64,000 nucleotides of DNA from Apostichopus japonicus. Lineage: Eukaryota; Echinodermata; Holothuroidea; Aspidochirotida; Stichopodidae. Made by a program: the position numbers and the translations under genes. The notes beneath the pieces were generated by a model. That model was not told where the DNA came from and did no database searches. It was given only the letters and a program-made list of their open reading frames with translations. Location: NCBI RefSeq assembly GCF_037975245.1, contig NC_092570.1:13402501-13466500 (forward strand), written 5' to 3'. Positions 1 through 17,700 of the stretch are shown piece by piece (position 1 is the first letter of the stretch; each line of letters begins with the position of its first letter).

Positions 1-1850
1 TTTAGAAGCGAAGAGAGTCCAACCGTGTAAAATATCGTTGATAAATACATTATTTGTGTGCATATCAACTGCCTTATAATTACGATCAGAAACCAAATGG
101 GCCCCATAATCCTTAAGGTAATAATTAAAGAATACAACTTCCAAAAAGCAGTGTTATTACCAGTGTAACGCTTAACCCAGGAACATTTCAAACCGTGTTT
201 GAAACTTTTAATATGAGTTGTATTCGGCCCACCTTTGGGGATAGAGCTAATCAACGTATTACGTTTAATCTTGTCTAGTTTCCCCTGCCAGATAAATTTG
301 AATAAAATAGTATCCAATTGCTTGATAAAGCAATCCGGAGGATTTGGCAAGCATTGAAATAAGTACACAAACTGTGAAATACCAAAGCTTTTAACCAGAA
401 TAATTTTACCAATTGGGTTTTAAATAACTTGGCTTTCAGTCCACTTGAACGAATACAAATCAATAAAATTTGGTTTACGACCAATGAAAGGACCAAGAGG
501 GGAAATATTGGACTTGCCAAAGTTATTTTAAGTCCTGAGGCCATTTCAAAATGCTTCAAAACTAAAACAGTCTCCTTTAATGAGTTATAAGAACCATCTA
601 AAAACAAAAAACTGTGTCGTCTGTGAACTGAAGAATTTAAGCTCCTCATTAAGAACAGAAATTTCTTTAATAGTCTCATTAGCATAAATTTTCATAGCCA
701 GCAGTTCTACACAAATAATAAAAATATAAGGACTTGTCTAACACCTCTTGTAATGTCAAAATAATGAGATGCAAAACCATTATTGCAAACCGTAGCAGAA
801 GAACATGCGTAGAGGGTACGAACCTACTGACAAAAGTTATCATTAAACTTGAATAAATGTAAGCAGTGAAAAATAAAGTCCCAATTCAACCTATCAAAAG
901 CCTTTTCAAAATCAATTTTAAAAAAAATCCAGGGATCGAATTATTCCTACAATAGTCCATAGTGTCCAAAATACAGCGAATAATTTCTCCAATAAAACGA
1001 CCTTTAATATATATAGCCTGTTTGACTGGAGCCGATGATCAAGTTAAATACCTTTTTATTCTCGTTGCATGCTAATACCTTGGAACAAATTTTGTTATCT
1101 ATATTTAGCAATGAGATTGGACTAACATTTTTGACCAAAGTATGATCTTCATCTGGTTTCGGAATAAGTGTTATCAAACTACGCGATTGCTCCATGGAGA
1201 GAGCAGATTGCTGAAAAGCAAAATTGAGGGAATCAGTGAACATGTTACTAATATGTGGCCAAAAATGTTGATAAAACTCAACTGAAAGGCCACCACTTCA
1301 TGGGCCTTTCCAACAGTTAAACAATTAACAATTTTGAAGAAAAAAAAGAGAAAACTGTCGTTACCCTGGCTCGTATACAAATCCCTATAAAATAGAAAGA
1401 GTTCTCGAAGAATTAAGGTGGTATCAGTAATATCGGTACCGCACCGATCTTTTAACTTACGAATAACATTAGAGGATTTGTTACGTCTTTTAAGACTTAA
1501 AAAGTAGCTTGTATTTTTTCCACCTTGTCCACCCATCTAGCTCTAGAACGGACAATAATACCCTGTAATTTATAATCAGAGCATTTCTCGAGGTTTAATT
1601 CTTTCGACAGTTAGCTTGTTCGGTGTATCTAAGGAGAGCGTATAATGATATTCTTTCTCTATAACTCTGAAATTTGTTTAATTATTTCTACTTCTTTCTT
1701 TCCGGGCTCTCTTGCATTTACTTTTCCATACCTTAGAGAAACATTACGAATTTTATATTTCACAAACTCCCACGTGGCCGAGAAATTCTGAGACTGGCAT
1801 ATTATAGCAGTAGAAATAATGGTATCAGTGATGAGTTGAGTGTATATCTG
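1..1850 (-). mobile_element. Decayed L1-Tx1-like non-LTR retrotransposon, ORF2 reverse transcriptase part
   Basis: Read on the minus strand, broken frames spell the order of a LINE ORF2. There is a linker near 1500, then the fingers motif ITLIPKPDEDHTLVKNVSPI (1140-1170) followed by SLLNIDNKICSKVLA. Next come the KIDFEKAFDRLNWDF block (about 900-940), a GVRQ block (about 745) and a degenerate catalytic block reading FTDDTV (about 610-630) instead of YADD. After that is FLDGSYNSLKETVLVLKHFE and then thumb-like sequence leaving the window at base 1. Several frameshifts and stops make it dead. The motif wording is most like the Tx1/L1 clade, which is inference. The 3' end lies outside the window. 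The 56 kb fragment encodes the C-terminal part of what looks like the same family. Confidence 0.8.
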
Positions 1851-1854
1851 AATT

Positions 1855-4315
1855 CTGAATTGTTAGTATATGTGTGTCGTACATTGGGAGGGGTCAATAA
1901 TCTGAATTGTTAGTATATGCGTGTATTACATTGTGAGATGTCAAGAATCTGAATTGTAAGTATATGCGTGTATTACATTGTGAGAGGTCAAGAATATGAA
2001 TTGTTAGTATATGTGTGTATTACATTGTGAGAGGTCAAGAATCTGAAGTTAGTATATGTGTGTATTACATTGTGAGGGGTCAAGAATATGAATTGTTAGT
2101 ATATGTGTGTATTACATTGTGAGAGGTCAAGAATCTGAAGTTAGTATATGCGTGTATTACATTGTGAGATGTCAAGAATCTGAATTGTTAGTATATGCGT
2201 GTATTACATTGTGAGGGGTCAAGAATCTGAATTGATAGTATATGTGTGTATTACATTGTGAGATGTCAAGAATCTGAATTGTAAGTATATGCGTGTATTA
2301 CATTGTGAGGGGTCAAGAATCTGAATTGTTAGTTTATGTGTGTATTACATTGTGAGGGGTCAAGAATCTGATTTGTTAGTTTATGTGTGTATTACATTGT
2401 GAGGGGTCAAGAATCTGAAGTTAGTATATGCGAGTATTACATTGTGAGAGGTCAAGAATCTGAATTGTTAGTATACACGTGTATTGCATTGTAAGATGTC
2501 AAGAATCTGAAGTTAGTATTTGTGTGTATTTCATTGTGAGGGGTCAAGAATCTGAATTGTTAGTATATGCGTGTATTACATTGTGAGGGGTCAAGAATCT
2601 GAATTGTTAGTATATGCGTGTATTACATTGTGAGAGTTCAAGAATCTGAATTGTTAGTATATGTGTGTATTACATTGTGAGAGGTCAAGAATCTGAATTG
2701 TTAGTATGTGCGTGTATTACATTGTGAGATGTCAAGAATCTGAATTGTTAGTATATGTGTGTATTACATTGTGAGAGGTCAAGAATCTGAATTGATAGTA
2801 TATGTGTGTATTACATTGTGAGAGGTCAAGAATCTGAATTGTTAGTATGTGCGTGTATTACATTGTGAGATGTCAAGAATCTGAATTGTAAGTATATGCG
2901 TGTATTACATTGTGAGATGTCAAGAATCTGAAGTTAGTATATGTGTGTATTACATTGTGAGAGGTCAAGAATCTGAATTGTTAGTATATGCGTGTATTAC
3001 ATTGTGAGATGTCAAGAATCTGAAGTTAGTATATGTGTGTATTACATTGTGAGAGGTCAAGAATCTGAAGTTAGTATATGTGTGTATTACATTGTGAGAG
3101 GTCAAGAATCTGAATTGTTAGTATATGTGTGTATTGCATTGTGAGAGGTCAAGAATCTGAAGTTAGTATATGTGTGTATTACATTGTGAGAGGTCAAGAA
3201 TCTGAATTGTTAGTATATGTGTGTATTACATTGTAAGAGGTCAAGAATCTGAAGTTAGTATATGTGTGTATTACATTGTGAGAGGTCAAGAATCTGAAGT
3301 TAGTATATGTGTGTATTACATTGTGAGAGGTCAAGAATCTGAATTGTTAGTATATGTGTGTATTACATTGTGAGAGGTCAAGAATCTGAATTGTTAGTAT
3401 ATGTGTGTATTACATTGTAAGAGGTCAAGAATCTGAAGTTAGTATATGTGTGTATTACATTGTGAGATGTCAAGAATCTGAAGTTAGTATATGTGTGTAT
3501 TACATTGTGAGAGGTCAAGAATCTGAATTGTTAGTATATGTGTGTATTACATTGTAAGATGTCAAGAATCTGAAGTTAGTATATGCGTGTATTACATTGT
3601 GAGAGGTCAAGAATCTGAATTGTTAGTATGTGTGTGTATTACATTGTGAGATGTCAAGAATCTGAAGTTAGTATATGTGTGTATTACATTGTGAGAGGTC
3701 AAGAATCTGAAGTTAGTATATGTGTGTATTACATTGTGAGAGGTCAAGAATCTGAATTGTTAGTATATGTGTGTATTGCATTGTGAGAGGTCAAGAATCT
3801 GAAGTTAGTATATGTGTGTATTACATTGTGAGAGGTCAAGAATCTGAATTGTTAGTATATGTGTGTATTACATTGTAAGAGGTCAAGAATCTGAAGTTAG
3901 TATATGTGTGTATTACATTGTGAGAGGTCAAGAATCTGAAGTTAGTATATGTGTGTATTACATTGTGAGAGGTCAAGAATCTGAATTGTTAGTATATGTG
4001 TGTATTACATTGTGAGAGGTCAAGAATCTGAATTGTTAGTATATGTGTGTATTACATTGTAAGAGGTCAAGAATCTGAAGTTAGTATATGTGTGTATTAC
4101 ATTGTGAGAGGTCAAGAATCTGAAGTTAGTATATGTGTGTATTACATTGTGAGAGGTCAAGAATCTGAAGTTAGTATATGTGTGTATTACATTGTGAGAG
4201 GTCAAGAATCTGAATTGTTAGTATATGTGTGTATTGCACTGTGAGATGGCAAGAATCTGAATTGTTAGTATGTGTGTGTATTACATTGTGAGAGGTCAAG
4301 AATCTGAATTGTTAG
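1855..4315. repeat. 45/47-bp tandem satellite, about 53 units, with higher-order structure
   Basis: Unit consensus contains TTAGTATATGTGTGTATTAC followed by ATTGTGAGAGGTCAAGAATC. Two length forms alternate: 47 bp with GAATTGTTAG and 45 bp with GAAGTTAG. The distal part shows a higher-order repeat of 642 bp (about 14 units): the diagnostic GTATTGCATT at 3131 recurs at 3773, and TTGTAAGAGG at 3231 recurs at 3873. The left end is more divergent than the right end. The last unit merges with the mGluR exon at 4311-4320, so each unit carries a relative of that splice-acceptor region. Open frames here are by-products of the repeat. Confidence 0.95.
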
Positions 4316-5300
4316 TATATGCGTGTTTACGTACCGGTTGGTACTTGGGATGATCAATTAGTGATAAACAAAAGTTTACTTCACTGGGGACAGTTTAATG
4401 ACAAATTACCAGGATCCATTTGTGTGGCACCATGCGAAGCCGGTTTGATTACACAAATGCTACATACAGACAGATGCTGTTGGATATGTAATCGCTGTCA
4501 GCCCTACCAGATTCTTCAAGATGAGTTTACGTGTGCGAATTGGTTTAAGTATAAAATGCTGTCCAAGGACAAGAGCACTTGCGTTGATATCGATGACGAA
4601 TACCTGCGATGGAATGAGGAGGCATTCTCCATCATTCCTGCAGCTTTACCAGTCGTCGGAATTTTCTTTACCATGTTTACCATCATTGGTTTCATCAAGT
4701 ACCAGAACACACCAGTAATACGGGCCTCTGGCTGAGAGTTGTGCTACGTACTTCTGTCGGGAATTTTATTAACTTTCGTATCACCCGTAGTGATTTTACT
4801 ACGCCGCCGAGTGACATTATTTGTGGTTTGAGGAGAATTTTGCTTGGAATACCGTTAGTAATTTCCTATTCTGCTCTTTTTACAAAAACTAACCGTGTTT
4901 ATAGAATATTTAACAGGTGGTAAAAGGTCAATGAAGCGACCCCAGTACACCAGCCCAAGATCTCAGATCGTCATATGCTTATTATTAGTATCCGTACAAT
5001 TATTTGTAACAGTTGCATGGCTGTTGATACATCCACCTCCAGTAACCAGAGAGAAAGCTGAATGGAACAGGGTTATTATTGACTGTTCCGCCTCTGATCT
5101 GGCTGAAGTTACTTCCCTAGTATATGCAATGTTTTTGGTTTTTCTATGCACAGTGTACGCATTCAAAACTCGTAAAATGCCCGAGAACCTCAATGAGGCT
5201 AAATTTATAGCTTTCACAATGTACACAACCTGTATTGTGTGGACTGCCTTCATTCCCATCGTAGTGGGAACATCATCCACAGATTACAAAGTAATTCACA

Positions 5301-5669
5301 CAGTGGCGGAGCGTCCATACAGTCGGACTCAAATGGACTTCTGGCGCCCTTTTCAGCTTTTTACCACTTTTTACTTATTCGCGATTATTGACTTTTTTAT
5401 TGCGCTCTCAAATACCTATTGACATTTGTCACATTTTGTTGGTGTAATTTCCTGACAAAATGGCGATGACACCTATTTATTCTTCGTTTATCTGCAAATT
5501 AGCAAGGCCCGTAAAGGGTCATTTCCTGCGATCTAGGGAGTATCTTTACTCAAAACATTTATGTACGCTCCGCGCCAACCTGTGGTGGCGCTCCGCTTAG
5601 ATATTGTCGAAAGCGCCCCTACAGACCATTCTCGCCCCCCCCCGACCAATACCCCTAGCTCCGCCACTG
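5301..5669 (+). mobile_element. hAT-like MITE (369 bp) in the mGluR intron
   Basis: Terminal inverted repeats CAGTGGCGGAGC / GCTCCGCCACTG bound the element. A perfect 8-bp target duplication AATTCACA flanks it at 5293-5300 and 5670-5677, the signature of hAT transposases. There is no coding capacity. It sits 10 bp downstream of the splice donor at 5291. A second, inverted copy of the same family lies at 34727-35134. Confidence 0.92.
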
Positions 5670-7122
5670 AATTCACAGTGCGCATCGTTATGTGCAATAA
5701 TAATTCAACATATAATAAGGTAAGTAGGTACAGACTTGTTCTTATATTTAAAGTAACCATGATGGCATGTTCTTTCTGAGACTATTTCCGATCGAGTCGA
5801 TTCTATATTCAATATCCAGATAAATCCGGGTATTTTGCAGTGAACACATTCTACAGACAGTATGTAATGTCGTTTGCTATGAAAAAAAATCCAAAATTTA
5901 AACTATTAATAACGATCTTGATTTGGTAAGAAACTTTCTTTGTTGAAGTGATAAACTGCTTTGTATAGTCAATTATAAACATGTCAAGATGTAAGTATAG
6001 TGACGTGTAGATTCATATAAGACACATTGAGGGCTGACCACGATATTATCAAAGCTACTCAACGACAGCAAACGACAGTGACGCTGGAATCTATTAAAAA
6101 GTGAGTAGACAGTAAACCGCTTGAGCGAGGTGGGGATGGAGGGGGGGGGAGGGATCCGGATCTGCCCGGGGTAACTTATTATTGTAGATGCTACGGTGGC
6201 CAAGATGAGACATTGGGACAATTAGAATATTTATTCTCAAAATTTCGACAATTTCCTAAGAACATCTCTAATATTTGACATTTAATACCAAATGTGTTTT
6301 AACTTGTTAAATTCTACTTGTTCCGCGAATTTTCGACTCTATATCATGTTTCTATAAATCCAAATTTCAACTATTTTCTTTAAAGTTGAACACAAATATT
6401 TTAAATTTTGGCTCCAAATTTGGAATATTTCGCCTTTAAGTTGCAACTATGATGGTTTGCCTTCTCGCAGGTTTCTTTTTATAGCTACTGGTTTGTCTGA
6501 AATTCGACTATAGTGTGTCCCAAAATGGCATATTCCATCCGGAAATTCTTGATGCTGCGAATGTTTAAGCCCATTTCGACTTTTTTCTTAAACAGCCTTT
6601 ACACCTGATCCCCAAAGTGCAACTATTTTACATCTAATATTAACTTTTCCTGAAATTTCGACGTTTTGTTCAGAATTTCTTGCTTGTTATTTTGACGCCA
6701 GGCATTGCGAGTAGTATCTGAAAATGTCCGTTTTGTGCGCTTGCTTGAAATATATCCAAACCTTAATACTATAACGTTTTGTCGAGTCACTAAATCGCTG
6801 ATAAAATGTTATTAGTTTGATGTTTTGCACTATTAGAACATAATGTTGCTTTTAACATTTTGTTACGTTTTGCCAACATATTACGAAGGGTGGAAATCGT
6901 TTATCTTCATATTTCTGACGTTTTGCCCTGGGATAGTGTATTTCGTCAAAACGATATATTTTCACGGTTGTTATGTGCTAAGTGTTGCAATGTGTTGTCA
7001 ATGTAATTTCAATTCTTCGATTCCTTTCCATAGACAAGGTCGAAAAAAATCGCTACTTAAAGGAATAGTTCAGGTGTCATACATTTCAATCTTATATGAA
7101 AGAAGACAATAAAAGAAACACG
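5670..7122. other. mGluR intron, no gene seen
   Basis: Non-coding sequence between the MITE and the 7.1 kb repeat. It holds a G-run near 6140 and T-rich, stop-filled frames. No motif was recognised. Confidence 0.6.
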
Positions 7123-7365
7123 ATATTGTATCTAGCAAGCAATGTTGACATGACCAATGTAGTAGTGGCATGCTGTTACAAGTTTTCGACATGCTGATGT
7201 TGAATTTGACATGTTGATAGACGTAATGACATATTGGAATTTTGTTTCGACATGTTCATATGGAATTGTCACATATTGATATCGAATTGGACATATATAT
7301 ATATATATTAACTTGGACACTTCACTTTCTTTTTCGACATTTATGGAACGTTTGGCTCTCCGTAT
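7123..7365 (+). repeat. Interspersed repeat with internal GACATGTTGAT-like subrepeats
   Basis: About 240 bp, near-identical to 21165-21393 and, inverted, to 33130-33355. The interior is a degenerate run of CGACATG(C/T)TGAT-type units about 26 bp apart, ending in TTTGGCTCTCCGTA. No terminal repeats or coding were found, so its class is unknown. Confidence 0.75.
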
Positions 7366-7944
7366 GCAGGCTAAATCAAATAAGATGTATTTTAATTTTG
7401 TTCTGAAGCAGTAACCTGTAAATTTTAAATTAATTAAGTGTTTATTTTTCGTCCTATTAAGTTGTTAGGGTCACCGTGAGGTCTGTGACAATACACTTGC
7501 CCTGTAGCGTCGTTCTCATTACTGTACCATTAACTCGTGACGTATGGCAAAGAAATCTCCGTTTAAATTATTCATGGAATCTATTTATTCTAGTCTTAGG
7601 CAAATTATCGACAGAAGTGACCAATTAATTGGCAATACGTATTTGTGCAAACGTGAATTGCAAACAAGATGATGATGAGCGGTGATGGTAGGTTGCTCAC
7701 ATGCATAGTTTGTCATATAATAGTTTATTGCTGGATTGCAATCATATACTGTTATTCACATTTAATAAGGTTTGATGATGATGACTTGGGTTCATATAGT
7801 AATTAACATGATATATCTATATATGGTTGGGACATATAGTTTATGTCATTATTTCTTGTTGTCTTTTGATTACAACAATCCAGCCATATAGTGGATACCT
7901 TTCTTTATTCTATTTCAAATTTCTATTTTGTTTTTCTTCGCCAG
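7366..7944. other. End of mGluR intron
   Basis: AT-rich intron sequence ending in a pyrimidine-rich tract and CCAG acceptor at 7941-7944. Nothing else was recognised. Confidence 0.6.
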
Positions 7945-8112
7945 ATCCAGCAGTGCCTATTATGTCTCTCTGTCATTGCTAGTGTAACACTGTGTTGCAT
8001 CTTCGTTCCAAAGTTGTATATAGTCTTATTAGCACCTCACAAAAACCGTAAACAACCAGGAGTTGTATTAAACAGTCGTATGCATGAAGTCAATGGGAGG
8101 TTCAATGGATAG

Positions 8113-11100
8113 TAAAACAAACGATGGTGATGTAAGACTAGCAAGACCAATACCGAGTATATGGTCCAACATCATACACAGCATCCTCTGGTAAGTCAAC
8201 AAATTCATAACCTGGGCCCAAAAAGTCCAAACATGGGCACAACTGTCCAATTTGCAACTTTGAATTTAAGATTGTAAGTGAGTAAACCAGCCCCCCTCCC
8301 CCACCCCATTTGAAACTGTTCTAATTTCAAGATCAAATGTGGAATAATTATATGTAAGCGATTGTGATCAATCCGACGTTAATATCGAAATGGTGATCTA
8401 AAAAGGAAAACTCGTATGTCACACCACCTTCCATAATCATTTGAAATGAAAATTGAACAGTCAAGCTATTGAGCATGAAAAGCACTTAATATTCAGCTTC
8501 ATGAAGGATACGTCAATGATTCGTCAATTCTAAACGTCGTTGAAACATTGCAGACATCAAACGCCCGTTCTTTGGCCACAATATACTCTCACTAAAACTA
8601 ACCAAAATGAATGAATAGATGAATGGATGAACGGATGATCGGATGATCGGCTGAACGGCTGATCGGATGATCGGCTGAACGACTGAACGGCTGAACGGCT
8701 TTACGTTTTACGTAATGTTGATGTTAATAATATATTAACATCAACAGTTGCACTTTCTGGAGGGCGAGGAACACATATCAAATGTCCACCACCCACCCCC
8801 TCCCCCAGGTTTAGTGATTGACTGCTGTAAGCGCTAGGCCTCTCAGACTCAATGACTAGTGTATCTCATCTGCTCAACTCCACCATCCCCGTCCCAGATT
8901 AAAGTAGAACTTTTCAATTGGTTTGAAATAAGAATTACTGATTTCATTAATAGCGTAAATTAAACGAGGAACCGCGCCCATACACCACTGAGGCTATACG
9001 CTAAGCCAGCAGATAATTAAAGCCCGCAGCAATTCTCCTTTTCAGTATATATTAGTTTTCATATTTTATAGTATGTTGTATTATCACGTACAAGCGAAAT
9101 AACACAATATGATTAAGTTAACTGATGCCAAGTACAGGACCATAGCATGCGGGGGGGGGGGGCAACTGTCACAGTGTCCCCGTGAGATTTGTACTTTCTA
9201 AATGAAATCTAGGCCTACGATTATGTGAACGCCTGGACAGTATGCGTTGTTTCAGTTAGTTTTAGGAAAATGATCATATCATTTCTTCTGATTTCATTAG
9301 TCAGTAGTGTGCAACCTCAAGATTCTAGGCAAGTATTGTAGGAATGGCGTTCAGAAAGAACAGGCTTATCGTAACCGCTCATCGCGTACATTCACGATCG
9401 CAGATGCGATGACAGTGCGTTTGTTTTCACGAGTTTTGTTAGAATAACAATCAATGTAGAGGGAGCTCCTAAGATGTAACCTGCGTGAACAGTGTATAGC
9501 ACTCTAATGTGAAACTACGGTTCATAAATATATTTATTACGGCTATATGATTTTATAGGCGTATCAGTTTCATTGTTAGCAGTGCCCCAATATGTGAACT
9601 AAGAATTATGAGGCACAGACCCCTACACGGCCTACCCACTCAGCTCATTTGCCCACCCCCTTCCCCCTCCCCAGTTAGTCCCTTTTGACATGCATGTAAA
9701 ACGAATAATGATAAACCCAAAGCTAGCAAGTTAATTTACACTTAAATTCTCAATATGGATTCCCCTCAGCGTGTTTAGGCTACGGCCAACATCAGAATGC
9801 CCTACCCGTGCTTTTATATCTGCAATTACCTTTGTTAAACAATGAGAAAAGCAGAACTTATAAAGTAACGTAAAGTCCTAGTTTCCCCTACAAAATAATT
9901 TTACCGAATACCTTTTTCTAATGTCTAAGTGTAAAATTTCTAAAACAAGAGATCTCAAAATTAAGAATGTTTAGATGCAACTTACAAGGCATGGGAAATG
10001 CCATTTCTGGTAATCTGGGAGGCATTTTGGGCAAACGTTTTCATGATACACTACGCGCCCACTGATAGTGGTGCACCGCTTAGCTATTGTCATGATGGTC
10101 CCTTTTCGGAGATGGCACACCACGAAAAATTTCTTAAATAAGGCCTTGGTATATACGCACATCAAAGCCCCACTATGCAATATTTGGACGATATGTAATA
10201 CTTCTCGATGTTCCTCAACTGCCCCCTCCCCCATTTAGGGAATCCACCAAGGCTACGGCACAGAAGTATCTTTATTTTATAGGATTTTATGTTTCCGATA
10301 AAGTGAATGTGCCCAGATACCCAATAATGTTTTTATATGTTCTTATTAAAGCAAATGTGGTTTAAGTATTAATCATGATAAATGCCCTAAGTTACACTAA
10401 GATATTAAATAGGTCTTTCTTAATTCAAGTCTAATCACTTGTCAGATGTGACTTTTGTTAAAATATATTTATGGCTTACATATCAATACAGGGACCAAAC
10501 AGAAGCAGAACTTTCTAGATATGAGTCTCCCCCCCCCCTCGGGCCCCACCGGGGCTTTGCCCTGGACCCAATCAGGGGTCCTAAGGCGGGCCCATGGACC
10601 AACCTGATAAAACCTTGACGCCTATACGCGCTCACGGACTCCTACAGTTTAATCCATGTTTAGTCAGGTACGCCCCCCCCCCCTCCCCATCCCAATTTTC
10701 AATTCGGATTGACGCCCCTGGTCTGCACTTATAATGAGCCAACACAGTGTTACGATTTCGACCATTCTATGGTTACATTTACATTTCCTTTGATGCTAAC
10801 TTACAGTGTATGGTCATGGTTATATATGCAGAGAAATAAGGTATGACTCAAAATAAAAAGGGAGTATTGTTCTAGAAAATATATTGGCAATACTTTGGCA
10901 CAAGTACAAAATACAACACAATGAATTTATGGCGCTAGATAAGTGTGAGTGGTAAAAATAGAAAAAACGACTGATTCTTTACAACCTCTAAAATATGATT
11001 TCAATATGACCTTCACGTTGTTTCATTGTTGATAATATCCAATGAGATGAAAGCTATAACCCACACGTTCAGGTTGCTTAACTAACAATCGAAATTCACA
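8113..11100. other. Intergenic region between the mGluR exons and vWD gene A
   Basis: No exon recognised. It holds an irregular GATGAACG/GATGATCG microsatellite (about 8605-8700), a perfect 13-bp hairpin (8716-8728 with 8734-8746), G or C homopolymers near 9150, 10530 and 10675, and an open frame at 9971-10234 (minus) with no family resemblance. The C-rich stretch near 10530-10600 looks transposon-derived, but no ends were found. Confidence 0.6.
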
Positions 11101-11116
11101 CAGTGATTCAACCTCA

Positions 11117-11181
11117 TATAAAGGCATATCGACGCGACGTTACTGACCACTCTACCCAAGAAATTCAATCGAGAAACCAAA
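11117..11181 (+). promoter_or_regulatory. Putative core promoter and 5' UTR exon of vWD gene A
   Basis: TATAAAGG at 11117-11124, a start site expected about 30 bp on, then a donor AAA|GTAAGTCG at 11181/11182. The first coding exon has its own acceptor (TTATTTGCAG at 12063-12072), so an upstream 5' UTR exon is required, and this is the best candidate. The inference rests only on the TATA box, the donor and their spacing. Confidence 0.4.
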
Positions 11182-11189
11182 GTAAGTCG

Positions 11190-11223
<34 letters not shown>

Positions 11224-12072
11224 CATTTCGTTGTTCATCGATTTACCTTTCTGATTTTTGTGTTTATGACTTATCATGAAATATAAATGCATATGCATGT
11301 TTGATTTTTCTTAGCCATTTGCCATGTTTACTTTACCCTTCTCGTCGTCAAACTCCTAGCATTATATGTTGCTTAACTTAAGAGAAAAATACCACAATAC
11401 GTTAAAGTATGGCAAGAGTCGAAGAAAGTTACTATACTACCTCATATTTATATCATATATAGTTGAGTTTTTTCGGGATTAGAGTGATATGAATTTCAAA
11501 TGTGAATGATAAATAATACGGCTTGTGAAAGTCCTTATTTATGAGATTGCAAGATATAAGTTTTTTTTATCCTCTGTGTTTTCTTAACAAAGAAGGAGAA
11601 AGGTCTGCTAGTTTAATCTATGTTTTATTTATGTTTATAAGTCAATAGTTTATCCCACTGATCTTTACGTAAATTGTATATATTTGTTTATTAAACTTTA
11701 TGATCGTATGAAATGTATCCCATTGCAAGGTTGCACTATGTGACTAGTCTCTAATTACTAAAAAGCTCGGCTCTTTGTTTTCTGAAAGTTTGAAAGTTAA
11801 GCTCCCATGAGTGTGTTCATGTAAATTTTGCATTTGCTAGTTGTACTTATAACTTTGATCAATAATTTTATTGGTTGGCTAGTTAGTACCCCCCCCCCTC
11901 CCCCTCAATACACACATACCAACTTTATACATCACTGAATTAACAATAGCTTACCAACGCTATGGTTACTTGTAAATAAGATATAGTTCTGACTTGCAAT
12001 TTATAAAATGCATTATAATATGTCTTTGCACTATTAGAAATAACAGTACCCACGGTCCCGACTTATTTGCAG
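11182..12072. other. Putative first intron of gene A
   Basis: Contains a short (TA)n at 11193-11221, C-runs near 11890, and the left edge of the large duplication at about 11978. No coding seen. Confidence 0.5.
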
Positions 12073-12096
12073 CACTGGTAAACCAAGAGTGTAAAG

Positions 12097-17700
<5,604 letters not shown>

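Larger units (their letters stand above)
4316..8112 (+). pseudogene. Metabotropic glutamate receptor (class C GPCR), C-terminal two exons, disrupted
   Basis: Exon 4316-5290 encodes the end of the ligand-binding region (YVPVGTW), the cysteine-rich linker (ICVAPCEAG, CCWICNRC) and TM1-TM6 with family motifs [31 protein letters not shown] and NEAKFIAFTMYTT. Exon 7945-8112 follows a TTCTTCGCCAG acceptor, encodes TM7 (IQQCLLCLSVIASVTLCCIF, VPKLYIVLL) and a short tail ending MHEVNGRFNG-stop. The join DYK/IQ is phase 0, as expected for mGluRs. Three lesions are visible: TGA at 4733-4735 where the family has Arg (RASG-R-EL), one base lost near 4799, and one gained near 4917 restoring frame. The N-terminal ligand-binding exons are not in this window upstream of the satellite. 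It could be a real pseudogene, or a live gene with assembly errors; the CGA-to-TGA change favours decay. Confidence 0.85.

Noticed and set aside
1855..4315. Regular repeats that might suggest a CRISPR array
   Set aside because: There are no unique spacers: the whole 45/47-bp unit repeats. The setting is animal DNA.
10490..10720. Transposon bounded by CAGGG and CCCTG
   Set aside because: The inverted ends match over only about five bases, with no target duplication.
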